Shown: positions 1 to 6,212 of the stretch, piece by piece | How positions within the stretch are numbered: position 1 is the stretch's first letter | How the letters are laid out: the number at the start of each line of letters is the position of its first letter | Source: an uncultured Clostridia bacterium | GTDB lineage: Bacteria; Bacillota; Clostridia; Christensenellales; CAG-917 | DNA length: 10,850 nucleotides | Direction: 5' to 3' | Assembly (NCBI GenBank): GCA_946056785.1 | Contig: CAMGKS010000031.1 | Location: forward strand, 1 to 10,850 | The notes under the pieces: model-generated | The model's database searches: none | What the model was told of the DNA's origin: nothing | Seen by the model: only the letters and a program-made list of their open reading frames with translations | Made by a program: the position numbers and the translations under genes

Positions 1-241
1 AAAACTAAAACCGCTAAACTATAAATATAAATCATAAAACCTTCTGCTGTTTAAACCGACTAAAGCCGTAGAATCAGGTTCGAAAAGCGTTTCAAAATTT
101 TAATCGTTTACTCCGTTTAAACGGCAGGTCGGTGAATTTTTTTACGTTTACGCGTTTCATTGTTTTTGCAATAAAAACTTTTTACAAATTGTCTATTACA
201 ATTTGCTTTTTGTTTAAATTGATTATAACAATAAAACAATC
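1..241. other. Gene-free left edge
   Basis: I see no supported gene in this AT-rich stretch: no open frame with a ribosome binding site and no RNA gene. The only structure is an imperfect signal at 185-205, where CAAATTG and CAATTTG flank a 7-base spacer and are followed by CTTTTTG. It could be a weak plus-strand terminator for a gene left of the window, but it is too AT-rich to call. Confidence 0.5.
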
Positions 242-269
242 AAAAAACGGTTCCAAAGAACCGTTTTTT
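242..269 (-). terminator. Strong, symmetric intrinsic terminator
   Basis: A perfect 12-bp inverted repeat has arms 242-253 and 258-269 around a CAAA loop. Each arm is six A or T residues plus the six-base core CGGTTC/GAACCG, so a U-tract follows the GC stem on both strands. On the minus strand it lies about 140 bases beyond the trmL stop and probably ends that transcript. It could also serve a plus-strand gene from outside the window. Confidence 0.85.
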
Positions 270-270
270 C

Positions 271-365
271 GTCGCCTTTTAAGATATTTATTTTCGCTTT
301 ACGTCGTTTAACGATATTCAGTTTTCTTTTACGTCGTTTAACGATATTCAGTTTCGTTTTACGTC
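271..365. repeat. 30-bp tandem repeat, two copies plus a degenerate third
   Basis: Bases 301-330 and 331-360 are nearly identical 30-base units starting ACGTCGTTTAACGATATTCA. They differ only near the end (TTTTCTTTT against TTTCGTTTT). The next five bases (361-365) restart the unit. Bases 271-300 look like a third, decayed copy. Each good copy holds the 11-base dyad TCGTT-T-AACGA (304-314 and 334-344). The array lies between the trmL stop and its terminator, so it is transcribed in the trmL 3' untranslated region. Function is unknown. Confidence 0.8.
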
Positions 366-407
366 CCCTTTATGATAACTATCGGAAAAAATCAACTTTA
401 AAGCCGC

Positions 408-935
408 TTAAAATTTAGTCAGATGGCCTTTAAAATTGAAACCGCTATACCCTGTCTGCCTTAGGGCTTCATAAACGACGATAGCAACCGAATTAGCAAG
501 ATTTAACGACCGTACGTCGCCAATCATAGGAATTCTGAAAGCACGTTCGTAATTTTCGTTAAGCAATTCTTCCGGCAAGCCTTTAGTTTCTTTTCCGAAC
601 ATTATATAATCGCCGTCCTGAAAACATACTTCATCGTGACGGTGTGCGGCTTTTGTAGACGCATAAAACAATCTTGCGTTTTCGTTTAGTTTATAAGTCG
701 AATTTTTCTCCGTAAATTCCCCGTGAAAATTCTTTTCCAAAAAATCGCCGAGACTTTTATAAACTCTTACGTCAACGTAATGCCAATAATCGAGCCCTGC
801 TCTTTTTACCGCTTTTTCGGATATATCGAATCCGAGCGGTTCGATCAAATGTACGACGCTGCCCGTAGCCGCCGCCGTTCTGACAATGTTTCCCGTATTT
901 TGCGGAATTTCAGGTTCCAATAAAACTATATTCAT
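408..935 (-). CDS. trmL: tRNA (cytidine/uridine-2'-O-)-methyltransferase TrmL
   Basis: SPOUT-class methyltransferase, which in this family acts as a homodimer in the cytoplasm and uses S-adenosylmethionine to methylate the ribose of wobble base 34 in tRNA-Leu isoacceptors. The three SPOUT motifs are clear: EPEIPQNTGNIVRT at residues 7-20, FGKETKGLP at 113-121, and the knot-forming SLNLANSVAI at 143-152. At 175 residues it is slightly longer than the usual 155-160. The excess falls in a loop around residues 68-86 and in a short C-terminal tail. A weak AGGT ribosome binding site (941-944) precedes the ATG. The gene is 138 bases downstream of rsmI on the same strand, but has its own promoter at 998-1026. 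The family call is firm; exact tRNA targets are inferred. Confidence 0.95.
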   Translation of the reverse strand: MNIVLLEPEIPQNTGNIVRTAAATGSVVHLIEPLGFDISEKAVKRAGLDYWHYVDVRVYKSLGDFLEKNFHGEFTEKNSTYKLNENARLFYASTKAAHRHDEVCFQDGDYIMFGKETKGLPEELLNENYERAFRIPMIGDVRSLNLANSVAIVVYEALRQTGYSGFNFKGHLTKF

Positions 936-997
936 TTTTTACCTACGTTAGTAATTATTATTTATAATGATTGCCGACTAAACAACCGATATTTAAA

Positions 998-1026
998 ATT
1001 ATCCCAATACAACGTTTCGCTTTCAA
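998..1026 (-). promoter_or_regulatory. Promoter of trmL, extended -10 type
   Basis: Reading the minus strand, a -35 TTGAAA (1021-1026) is followed by a 17-base spacer and a -10 GATAAT (998-1003) preceded by TGG, an extended -10 element. The predicted start near base 991 would give a leader of about 55 bases before the trmL ATG. Each hexamer matches the sigma-70/SigA consensus at five of six positions. Confidence 0.65.
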
Positions 1027-1073
1027 AGTTATGAAACGCATTTAAAAAAGCATATCGATTGTCCGGCAAAATC

Positions 1074-1895
1074 TTATCCTTTTTTATCGCCTAACTTCAA
1101 TGCTAATTGATAAACGTCGTTTTTACTCATTCCCCTGTCTTTTGCCACAAGTTTTATAGCATTCTTTTTGTCTTCGCCGAGATTTATATAGCTTTGAATA
1201 TGTTCTTCTATGCTTAACTCGTTTAAAGGGTTACTCGGGTTTCCGCCTTCGACAATAAGAACGTATTCTCCTTTCGGTTCGGATATATTGAAATCTTTTA
1301 GCGCAGTAAATTCGACTCTTTCATATAGTTTCGTCAATTCTTTAACGACGTATGCTTTTCTGTCCCCGAACGCTTCATACATAGCTTTTGCGTCGTCTAA
1401 AATATCGTGAGGGGCACTGTAAATTGCAATCGGAACTTTGACCGTAGCATAATCTGAAAGGAGTTGAACTTTTTCGGAATATTTCGACGGCAAGAAGCCC
1501 AAAAATAAAAAACCGCTCGCATTAAGTCCTGAAAGCGCTATGGCGCTTGTAACAGCGGTTGCAGACGGAACAACTTCAACTTCGATTCCGTTTTCGTGAC
1601 AAAATGATACCAAAGTCGCTCCCGGGTCGCACACGGACGGCATACCGGCGTCGGATATCAAAGCTACGTTTTCGCCGCCTGAAATCATATCGCCTATACG
1701 TCCCTTCATTTCTTCTTCATTGAATTTATGATAGCTTATAAGTTTTTTTGAGATTCCGAAATGATTAAGAAGCGGCAAAGAATGCCTTGTGTCTTCACAA
1801 GCAATAACGTCAACGCTTTTTAACGTTTCGATTGCACGTGAGGATATATCGTTTAAATTTCCAATCGGCGTACCGACTATAAACAATTTCGCCAT
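1074..1895 (-). CDS. rsmI: 16S rRNA (cytidine(1402)-2'-O)-methyltransferase RsmI
   Basis: Tetrapyrrole-methylase-fold enzyme that methylates the 2'-O of C1402 in 16S rRNA, at the P site of the 30S subunit, using S-adenosylmethionine. The N-terminal signature GTPIGNLNDISSRAIETL (residues 8-25) and ACEDTRHS (32-39) are typical. So are SDAGMPSVCDPG (81-92; most relatives read GTPaisDPG) and FLGFLPSK (131-138). Length (273 residues) is normal for the family. The start codon overlaps the trmN6 stop in a TAATG junction. An AAGGAG ribosome binding site lies 11 bases upstream inside trmN6, implying translational coupling. It is the last gene of the rplI-trmN6-rsmI operon. C1402 normally also carries an N4-methyl added by RsmH, which is not in this window. 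Confidence 0.95.
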   Translation of the reverse strand: MAKLFIVGTPIGNLNDISSRAIETLKSVDVIACEDTRHSLPLLNHFGISKKLISYHKFNEEEMKGRIGDMISGGENVALISDAGMPSVCDPGATLVSFCHENGIEVEVVPSATAVTSAIALSGLNASGFLFLGFLPSKYSEKVQLLSDYATVKVPIAIYSAPHDILDDAKAMYEAFGDRKAYVVKELTKLYERVEFTALKDFNISEPKGEYVLIVEGGNPSNPLNELSIEEHIQSYINLGEDKKNAIKLVAKDRGMSKNDVYQLALKLGDKKG

Positions 1896-2602
1896 TATTT
1901 ATAAAGCTCCTTAAATTCATCGGTTGGTTCTCCGTTTTCATGCATTTCTATAAGCGTTTTTACAGTCAGTCCGCTTTTTGCCCCTTTAACGGCTTTTACG
2001 ATAAAAGTGTCGACTCCTTTAGACAACTTAGGATAAATCATCGTAAGCCCCTTTGCGGATAATCCGTATTTATCTAACAGCACTATCGTTTCGGCAAGCC
2101 TACGCACTTTACTGACAAGATACAACTCCTTGCCGAAAGACAGCAATTTTGAAGCAACGGATATGAAATCTTCAAGAGTAGCAAGATTTTCGGTACGGCA
2201 GTTATCGGTTACGGTAAACTTTCCGTTTGCCTTTTCATACGGCGGATTTACCACCGCCATATCAAAAGATTGAGGTTTTAAAATTGTAAAAACGTCTTTT
2301 ATATCAGCCATAACGGGTTTAATTTTATTTGCAAGCCCGTTCAATTCGATATTTTTTTTTAACAGCTCGAACATTTCAGGTTGTTTCTCAACCGCAACGA
2401 CGTTGGTCGCTCCTCGTTTGCCTGCAAGCAAAACGGAGATAACGCCGCTGCCCGCTCCGAGCTCCGCTATTTTCATTTTTGATGAAACTTTGCACAAATT
2501 TGCAAGCACGACGCTATCCGAATTGAAACAATAAAAAGATGGATTCTGGACAAGCCTTAATCCACCCGTTTGTAAATCGTCCTCTCTTAAACTATTTGAC
2601 AT
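1895..2602 (-). CDS. trmN6: tRNA1(Val) (adenine(37)-N6)-methyltransferase-like protein (TrmN6/YfiC family)
   Basis: Rossmann-fold, S-adenosylmethionine-dependent N6-adenine methyltransferase, class YfiC/YabB; the characterised homologue modifies A37 of tRNA1(Val). The binding motif AELGAGSGVISVLLA is at residues 46-60 and the catalytic NPPY tetrad at 119-122 (VVNPPYEKANG). The opening segment LRLVQNPSFYCFNSDSVVLANL (about 16-37) is typical of this subfamily. It lacks the extra domains of larger RNA methylases and is of normal length (235 residues). Its ATG overlaps the end of rplI by 11 bases with only a weak purine-rich site upstream, so its translation probably depends on rplI. Its stop overlaps the rsmI start. 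trmN6-rsmI adjacency is common in Firmicutes (yabB-yabC). The family call is strong; the precise substrate is inferred by homology. Confidence 0.88.
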   Translation of the reverse strand: MSNSLREDDLQTGGLRLVQNPSFYCFNSDSVVLANLCKVSSKMKIAELGAGSGVISVLLAGKRGATNVVAVEKQPEMFELLKKNIELNGLANKIKPVMADIKDVFTILKPQSFDMAVVNPPYEKANGKFTVTDNCRTENLATLEDFISVASKLLSFGKELYLVSKVRRLAETIVLLDKYGLSAKGLTMIYPKLSKGVDTFIVKAVKGAKSGLTVKTLIEMHENGEPTDEFKELYK

Positions 2603-3041
2603 CTTTAACCACGTTTACTTTAAGCGTTGCAGGTACGTTTGCATAAACCTTAACCGTCACGCTGTAAAGACCGTATTCTTTTATATTTTCTTTTAACACG
2701 ATTTTTTTCTTATCGATATCGATGCCCTGTTCTTTAAGAGCCGCAGAAATTTCCGAACTCGTTGCCGCTCCGAACATCCTTCCGTTTTCGCCGCATTTAA
2801 CTTTTACGGTTACTTCCGTTTTGGAAATTTTATCGGCAACTACTTTGGCGTCTGCAAGTTCCTGAGCGAGGCGTTCTTCTTCAACCTTTTTTTTGTGGTT
2901 AAGAATATTTACGTTTTGTTTGGTAGCTTCCTGAGCCAAACCTTTCTTCAAAAGAAAATTTCTTGCAAATCCGTCGTTAACTTCCAAAATATCGTCTTTT
3001 TTGCCCGTTCCCTTTACGTCACTAAGTAATATAACTTTCAT
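2592..3041 (-). CDS. rplI: Large-subunit ribosomal protein bL9
   Basis: Ribosomal protein L9, a two-domain protein that binds 23S rRNA near the L1 stalk and limits frameshifting and mRNA slippage. The N-terminal signature runs MKVILLSDVKGTGKKDDILE, then VNDGFARNFLLKKGLA. A connecting helix rich in K/E/A follows, then the C-terminal domain with GRMFGAATSSEI. The frame is open seven codons further upstream. I place the start at 3041 because GAAAGGAG sits 7 bases before this ATG and the family begins MKVILL; the longer version would place that site inside the gene. Length is then 149 residues, typical for L9. It is the first gene of the operon with trmN6 and rsmI. The usual partners (rpsF-ssb-rpsR or dnaB) are absent here. 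Confidence 0.95.
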   Translation of the reverse strand: MKVILLSDVKGTGKKDDILEVNDGFARNFLLKKGLAQEATKQNVNILNHKKKVEEERLAQELADAKVVADKISKTEVTVKVKCGENGRMFGAATSSEISAALKEQGIDIDKKKIVLKENIKEYGLYSVTVKVYANVPATLKVNVVKDVK

Positions 3042-3092
3042 ATAATATCTCCTTTCTTTCAAAATTCCTAAGGTTTAAGCTTCATTGTAAGT

Positions 3093-3121
3093 AATATATC
3101 ATAAGCCGAAAAAAATTTCAA
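3093..3121 (-). promoter_or_regulatory. Promoter of the rplI-trmN6-rsmI operon
   Basis: On the minus strand, -35 TTGAAA (3116-3121), a 17-base spacer, then -10 TATATT (3093-3098) preceded by TGA, an extended -10. The predicted start near 3086 gives a leader of about 45 bases. The -35 lies only five bases from a plus-strand TATAAT (3127-3132), so rplI and the divergent DUF1540 gene may share and compete for this control region. Confidence 0.7.
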
Positions 3122-3126
3122 CAGTA

Positions 3127-3132
3127 TATAAT
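3127..3132 (+). promoter_or_regulatory. Possible -10 of the DUF1540 gene
   Basis: A perfect TATAAT lies 35 bases upstream of the gene start, but the position 17 bases before it (AGCCGA) is not a SigA -35. Either it is a weak promoter, or it needs an activator or another sigma factor. I could not match it to a sporulation sigma consensus. Confidence 0.3.
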
Positions 3133-3167
3133 TTTAAATTTGGCAAATAATTTATATGGAGGAAAAT

Positions 3168-3488
3168 ATGAAAAAAATTTTATGCCATACTTCAAATTGC
3201 GAACATAATTTAAAGAACACCTGTTTTGCAGGAGTAATATCTATAGGAGAGACGGCAAAGTGTATGTCCAAAATCAAACGTGACGGCGGCGTTCTTGCTC
3301 AAGCATTTGCCGACGTAGAAGCGTCTGAAGAATTAGATAAACTCTCCGACACCGAAGCAATCGTAGGCTGTGACGCAAATTGCATTTACAATCACGACAG
3401 AGTATGCAGCTGCGAAGAAATTATCGTAGACGATAAATTGCTGTCTACAAAATGCAAAACGAGAATAGTCAGCAAATCGAAAAATTAG
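3168..3488 (+). CDS. Small cysteine-rich protein with two DUF1540 domains
   Basis: A 106-residue soluble protein with no signal peptide or membrane segment. It holds two copies of the DUF1540 pattern: ILCHTSNCEHNLKNTCFAG...AKC near the N-terminus and IVGCDANCIYNHDRVCSCEE...TKC near the C-terminus. They are joined by a charged linker rich in D/E/A. Each copy has four or five cysteines spaced as in a small metal-binding domain. Metal binding is an inference; the family has no established function and is common in Clostridia and Bacilli. An ATG at 3156 is in frame, but GGAGGA (3158-3163) overlaps it and sits five bases from the ATG at 3168, so the later start is chosen. The gene is divergent from rplI and stands alone. 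Confidence 0.85.
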   Translation: MKKILCHTSNCEHNLKNTCFAGVISIGETAKCMSKIKRDGGVLAQAFADVEASEELDKLSDTEAIVGCDANCIYNHDRVCSCEEIIVDDKLLSTKCKTRIVSKSKN

Positions 3489-3538
3489 CAAAATATATCC
3501 GGCAAAATTTGTTTAACAAAATATATCCGGCAAAATTT
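3489..3538. repeat. Perfect 22-bp direct repeat
   Basis: Two identical 22-base copies (3489-3510 and 3517-3538) begin CAAAATATATCCGGCAAAAT and are separated by six bases, a 28-base period. The first starts right after the DUF1540 stop codon. A shorter echo (CCGGCAAAAT) occurs at about 1064-1073 near the rsmI end. It may be a slippage duplication or a binding site. Confidence 0.85.
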
Positions 3539-3540
3539 AT

Positions 3541-3575
3541 CGTAAAATGAAAAAGCTATGGCTCTGCCATAGCTT
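3541..3575 (-). terminator. Intrinsic terminator of the 23-residue-repeat gene
   Basis: A 10-bp perfect stem, AAGCTATGGC (3553-3562) with GCCATAGCTT (3566-3575), closes a three-base loop. On the minus strand it is followed by TTTTCATTTT. It lies about 45 bases past the stop of the minus-strand gene at 3618. On the plus strand no T-tract follows, so it is unlikely to end the DUF1540 transcript efficiently. Confidence 0.8.
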
Positions 3576-3617
3576 ACTACTACCCGATTATATTCACATA
3601 TAATGCGTTTTAATATA

Positions 3618-4196
3618 CTAATAAAGAATTTCTGCTTTTGCCGCTTCTTTTTCTTTTAATTCCTGAAATTGCTTCGACCAACGTTTTGTGTCTACAACCT
3701 GGCTTTTCACAAGATAATTGACGTCGATTTTATCCTGATGTTTCCAGAAGAAATCTTCTGAAATCTTCTGATATCTTGCTACGTATTCCCATTTGATTTT
3801 ATCGGCATGTTCTTCGATAAATTTTTCAGACAATTCTTGTCCGGCGGAAATATCCGACCAGTTTACTCTGTTTTCAAAATCAAGAATAAACTTTTCCGAA
3901 AGTTTTTGGCAAGAGGATAAAACTTTCCAATCACTCCATTTGAATTTGTCCATATGTTTTCTGAGAAAGTTCTCAGAAACTTTTTGTTTGGTCAAAATAG
4001 TCGTCAATTCCATTTTATCGAGAAATTCTTCAATAAACGGTTCGCTAAGTTGTTGTTTTTCCGCAATGACGCGCCAAACAACTTTATCGGAAAATTCTCT
4101 TATAAACTCCTCATCAATGTTAGGGTCGGCGCTGATTGCCGTCCAATCTTCTTTGTAGGATTTTATCAACTTTTTATAATCTTTATCGATACCCAT
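3618..4196 (-). CDS. Unrecognised helical-repeat protein, six 23-residue repeats
   Basis: A 192-residue cytoplasmic protein whose central 141 residues are six tandem units: 27-49, 50-72, 73-98, 99-121, 122-144 and 145-167. Five are exactly 23 residues; the third has a three-residue insertion. The consensus is about (L/I/V)SE-x-FI-x(4)-DK(I/V)-x-W-x(2)-I-x(3)-Q-x. Each unit can be read as two short helices, so an alpha solenoid is likely, with the conserved Phe, Trp and aliphatic positions forming the core. Residues 17-26 (DWTAISADPN) resemble the end of a preceding unit; the tail 168-192 is Lys/Glu-rich. No enzyme motif, signal peptide or membrane segment is visible. GAAGGAG (4205-4211) lies eight bases before the ATG. 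The gene has its own promoter and terminator, so it is expressed alone. I do not assign a function; such solenoids usually bind other proteins. Confidence 0.85.
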   Translation of the reverse strand: MGIDKDYKKLIKSYKEDWTAISADPNIDEEFIREFSDKVVWRVIAEKQQLSEPFIEEFLDKMELTTILTKQKVSENFLRKHMDKFKWSDWKVLSSCQKLSEKFILDFENRVNWSDISAGQELSEKFIEEHADKIKWEYVARYQKISEDFFWKHQDKIDVNYLVKSQVVDTKRWSKQFQELKEKEAAKAEILY

Positions 4197-4231
4197 AATT
4201 TCTGCTCCTTCTCATACGATTTTATATATTT

Positions 4232-4260
4232 ATATTATCATAGCAAAATCAAAAATTCAA
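4232..4260 (-). promoter_or_regulatory. Promoter of the 23-residue-repeat gene
   Basis: On the minus strand, -35 TTGAAT (4255-4260), a 17-base spacer, -10 TAATAT (4232-4237) preceded by TGA. The -10 matches consensus at four of six positions, but the extended TGn motif and exact spacing support it. The predicted start near 4225 leaves a leader of about 30 bases that includes the ribosome binding site. Confidence 0.55.
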
Positions 4261-4675
4261 TATGCATTTTTACATTTCATTCCAAAAAATGATTTTTTTT
4301 TACATTATCCAATTTGCAGAATTATCCGATTTAACGCTATCGCCGACAAAACCGCCAAACCTATTTGAATTGCCCCTGTACGTAACCGCCTTTTCGGTTT
4401 TTTCAGTCTGTCGCTTGCCGCTTAAAAAGCTATTCCGAAATCTGCTTATCCGGTTTATAACTTATTTTTTAAATACACGGGTATCAATTTAAAACCGTCC
4501 TCATCAATTAAGCCCGCAAGCGTATGATTTTAAACGCAAAGATTTTAAATTCCTTAACCGAATTGCCGTTTGCGTGCATTTTAGTTTGTCTTTTTTATGT
4601 CGCAACTTATGCCGTTTTCGGCGGCATTAAATTAAAATTCCACGCAAGCGTAAATTGTGCGTTTATGCTTAAAGT
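4261..4675. other. Gene-free gap downstream of the dGTPase gene
   Basis: No supported gene. A plus-strand open frame at 4262-4492 has no ribosome binding site and low-complexity composition. Two small hairpins are visible. AACCG/CGGTT (4384-4399) is followed by TTTT on the plus strand. ATGCCG/CGGCAT (4609-4627) has no U-tract on either side. Neither is a convincing terminator for the minus-strand dGTPase gene. The motif CGCAAGCGTA occurs twice (about 4515 and 4644). Confidence 0.5.
4641..4665. repeat. Dispersed intergenic element, copy A
   Basis: CACGCAA (4641-4647), GCGTAAATT (4648-4656) and TGCGTTTA (4658-4665) run almost head to tail. The same three blocks, in the same order and orientation but with longer spacers, occur at 5972-6007 on the other side of the dGTPase gene. 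Confidence 0.45.
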
Positions 4676-5899
4676 TTATTGACATTTAAAATCTGCAAAA
4701 TAGGATATATACTCAACTTTATACTTGCTGTCGGGGAAAAGTAAACGGTGCAAATCTATAAAATAGTCGTCCGTCATAGACGCAATAAAATCGCAGACTA
4801 TCTGATTCGGTTCACCGTCGGAATAAAGCTGTTTTTTGCCGCAGTACTTATAACAATCGTTGATATTCTCGATATGATGACGGTATATTATCGAATTTTC
4901 GTCTTTCTTTATAAGGTCGTCAAGCAATCGATAATAAACCTCACGGAACATAGGTTTGATTATATTGTCGTATTTTTCTTCCAATTCTTCGTTTTTATAA
5001 ATAAACTCGTAGTTTTCTTTCTTAGCCGTTTTAAGAGCTTTAAAAGTTTCCTCGCTGAGCAAAATATAATCTTTTTTATAGCTGTGTTCCAAAATATCTA
5101 TCGTAAGATTGTTGATGATTTCCGAATTAGATTTTCCTATGCGGTCGGAATTGAAATCTAAATCTTTACGCAACGCTTTTCTTGCGTCCTGTCTGTCTTT
5201 ACCGAGATATGCGATTATATCGCAAATTCTGACGACGCAGGCTTCAAGCGTTGTCGGAACAAGTTTTTCGCATGCTTTAGAGTCGGTATAGCATTTTTCG
5301 ACTTTTCTATCGAATTCTTCAAAAGTGATTGCCCCGGACGGGCGGTATTCTTTCATTTCAAATTCTCCGTTATGACAAAGAATTCCGTCCAAAGTCTGCA
5401 AAGAAATATTACGCAAATATAAGGTATCCAAAACTCTTACGCTTTGCACGTTATGGTTAAAATATCTGCCGGTATTCTCACTAAGCAACTCGCTTAAAAA
5501 ACGTTCGCCGGCATGTCCGAACGGCGTATGTCCAATATCGTGTCCTAACGCAATCGCTTCGATAAGATCGCAATTAAGGCTCAACGCCTGACCTATATCC
5601 CGTGCGATTCTCGAAACAATCTGCACGTGAAGTCCCCTTCTTGTGATATCGTCGTTTTTATAAAACGAAAAAACCTGAGTCTTGTCGCTATAACGGTTGT
5701 ACAACGGCAAATGCAAAATCTTTTCAACATCACGGACGAAAGCGGGACGAACGCAGGTCGCTCTGTCCTTTTCGGGCTTTCTACGCAAAATCAAATTATC
5801 TTCAAAGGCATAAGGGTTTTTCCAATGATATTTTTTATCAAGATAAATTTTTCTTTCAAGCTCGTCGCTCGGTTTGCTAAAACAAATTTCTTTCTCCAT
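4676..5899 (-). CDS. dgt: Deoxyguanosinetriphosphate triphosphohydrolase-like HD protein
   Basis: HD-superfamily phosphohydrolase of the dGTPase group. Family members remove the intact triphosphate from dNTPs (dGTP in the best-known case) with a bound divalent metal, helping control nucleotide pools. The metal ligands are visible: H91 in RGLHVQIVSR, H120-D121 in ALGHDIGHTPFGHAG, and D227 in VVRICDIIAYLGKD. H124 and H129 are the extra conserved histidines of this group, and DKTQVF (72-77) is also typical. At 407 residues it fits the shorter dGTPase-like class rather than the roughly 500-residue enterobacterial Dgt. The ATG at 5899 has no ribosome binding site, no other in-frame ATG lies nearby, and a strong promoter -10 ends six bases before it, so the mRNA is probably leaderless. 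The gene is monocistronic. The substrate within the dNTPs is not settled by sequence. Confidence 0.92.
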   Translation of the reverse strand: MEKEICFSKPSDELERKIYLDKKYHWKNPYAFEDNLILRRKPEKDRATCVRPAFVRDVEKILHLPLYNRYSDKTQVFSFYKNDDITRRGLHVQIVSRIARDIGQALSLNCDLIEAIALGHDIGHTPFGHAGERFLSELLSENTGRYFNHNVQSVRVLDTLYLRNISLQTLDGILCHNGEFEMKEYRPSGAITFEEFDRKVEKCYTDSKACEKLVPTTLEACVVRICDIIAYLGKDRQDARKALRKDLDFNSDRIGKSNSEIINNLTIDILEHSYKKDYILLSEETFKALKTAKKENYEFIYKNEELEEKYDNIIKPMFREVYYRLLDDLIKKDENSIIYRHHIENINDCYKYCGKKQLYSDGEPNQIVCDFIASMTDDYFIDLHRLLFPDSKYKVEYISYFADFKCQ

Positions 5900-5905
5900 A
5901 TCGTT

Positions 5906-5934
5906 ATTATAGCACGTTTCAAAAGTATGTTCAA
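5906..5934 (-). promoter_or_regulatory. Promoter of the dGTPase gene, predicted leaderless
   Basis: On the minus strand, -35 TTGAAC (5929-5934), a 17-base spacer, then a perfect TATAAT (5906-5911) preceded by TGC (extended -10). Only six bases (AACGAT) separate the -10 from the ATG. Initiation at the usual seventh base after the -10 falls on the A of the start codon, leaving no room for a Shine-Dalgarno sequence. Confidence 0.7.
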
Positions 5935-5971
5935 TATGTACGCCGCAACATTCGCTTTGCCTTTATTCCCT

Positions 5972-6007
5972 CACGCAAAATTAAGCGCGTAAATTTTAAT
6001 GCGTTTA
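5972..6007. repeat. Dispersed intergenic element, copy B
   Basis: CACGCAA (5972-5978), GCGTAAATT (5987-5995) and TGCGTTTA (6000-6007), the same blocks as at 4641-4665 with eight- and four-base spacers. It merges into the tandem array that follows. Confidence 0.4.
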
Positions 6008-6096
6008 AGTTTTTAACGCACTTTAAGTTTTAACGCATTTTCAGTTTTAAGTTTTAACGAATTTTAAGTTTTAACGCATTTTAAGTTTTTAACGCA
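6004..6096. repeat. AT-rich tandem array with 17-18-bp unit
   Basis: The unit TTTTAAGTTTTTAACGCA recurs at 6004-6020, 6021-6037, 6038-6060 (with an inserted TTTTCAG-like stretch and ending ACGA), 6061-6078 and 6079-6096; CTTTAAA begins a decayed copy at 6097. Copies differ in the length of the T runs. It lies about 70 bases upstream of the dGTPase -35. Confidence 0.8.
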
Positions 6097-6212
6097 CTTT
6101 AAATATATTTGTTTTAAAACGCGCATAAGCACAACGTTTGCCGTTTTTCGCATGCTAATAACCGTAAAACCAATTTAAATTTTAATTACGTTTTGTCGGC
6201 TTTCCATTCACC

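Noticed and set aside
301..360. Possible CRISPR array
   Set aside because: Repeats are directly tandem with no unique spacers, only two good copies, and no cas genes.
3042..3062. Longer rplI start seven codons upstream
   Set aside because: The GAAAGGAG site would lie inside the coding region, and L9 proteins begin at MKVILL.
3751..3770. Tandem 10-bp AAATCTTCTG repeat inside the repeat-protein gene
   Set aside because: It is explained by codons for the recurring Ser-Glu-Asp-Phe motif plus chance; the frame is intact.
4262..4492. Plus-strand 76-residue open frame between genes
   Set aside because: No ribosome binding site, low-complexity hydrophobic composition, and its start overlaps the promoter of the minus-strand repeat gene.
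4748..5161. Plus-strand 137-residue open frame
   Set aside because: Antisense to the dGTPase gene, low-complexity Phe/Ile-rich product, no ribosome binding site.
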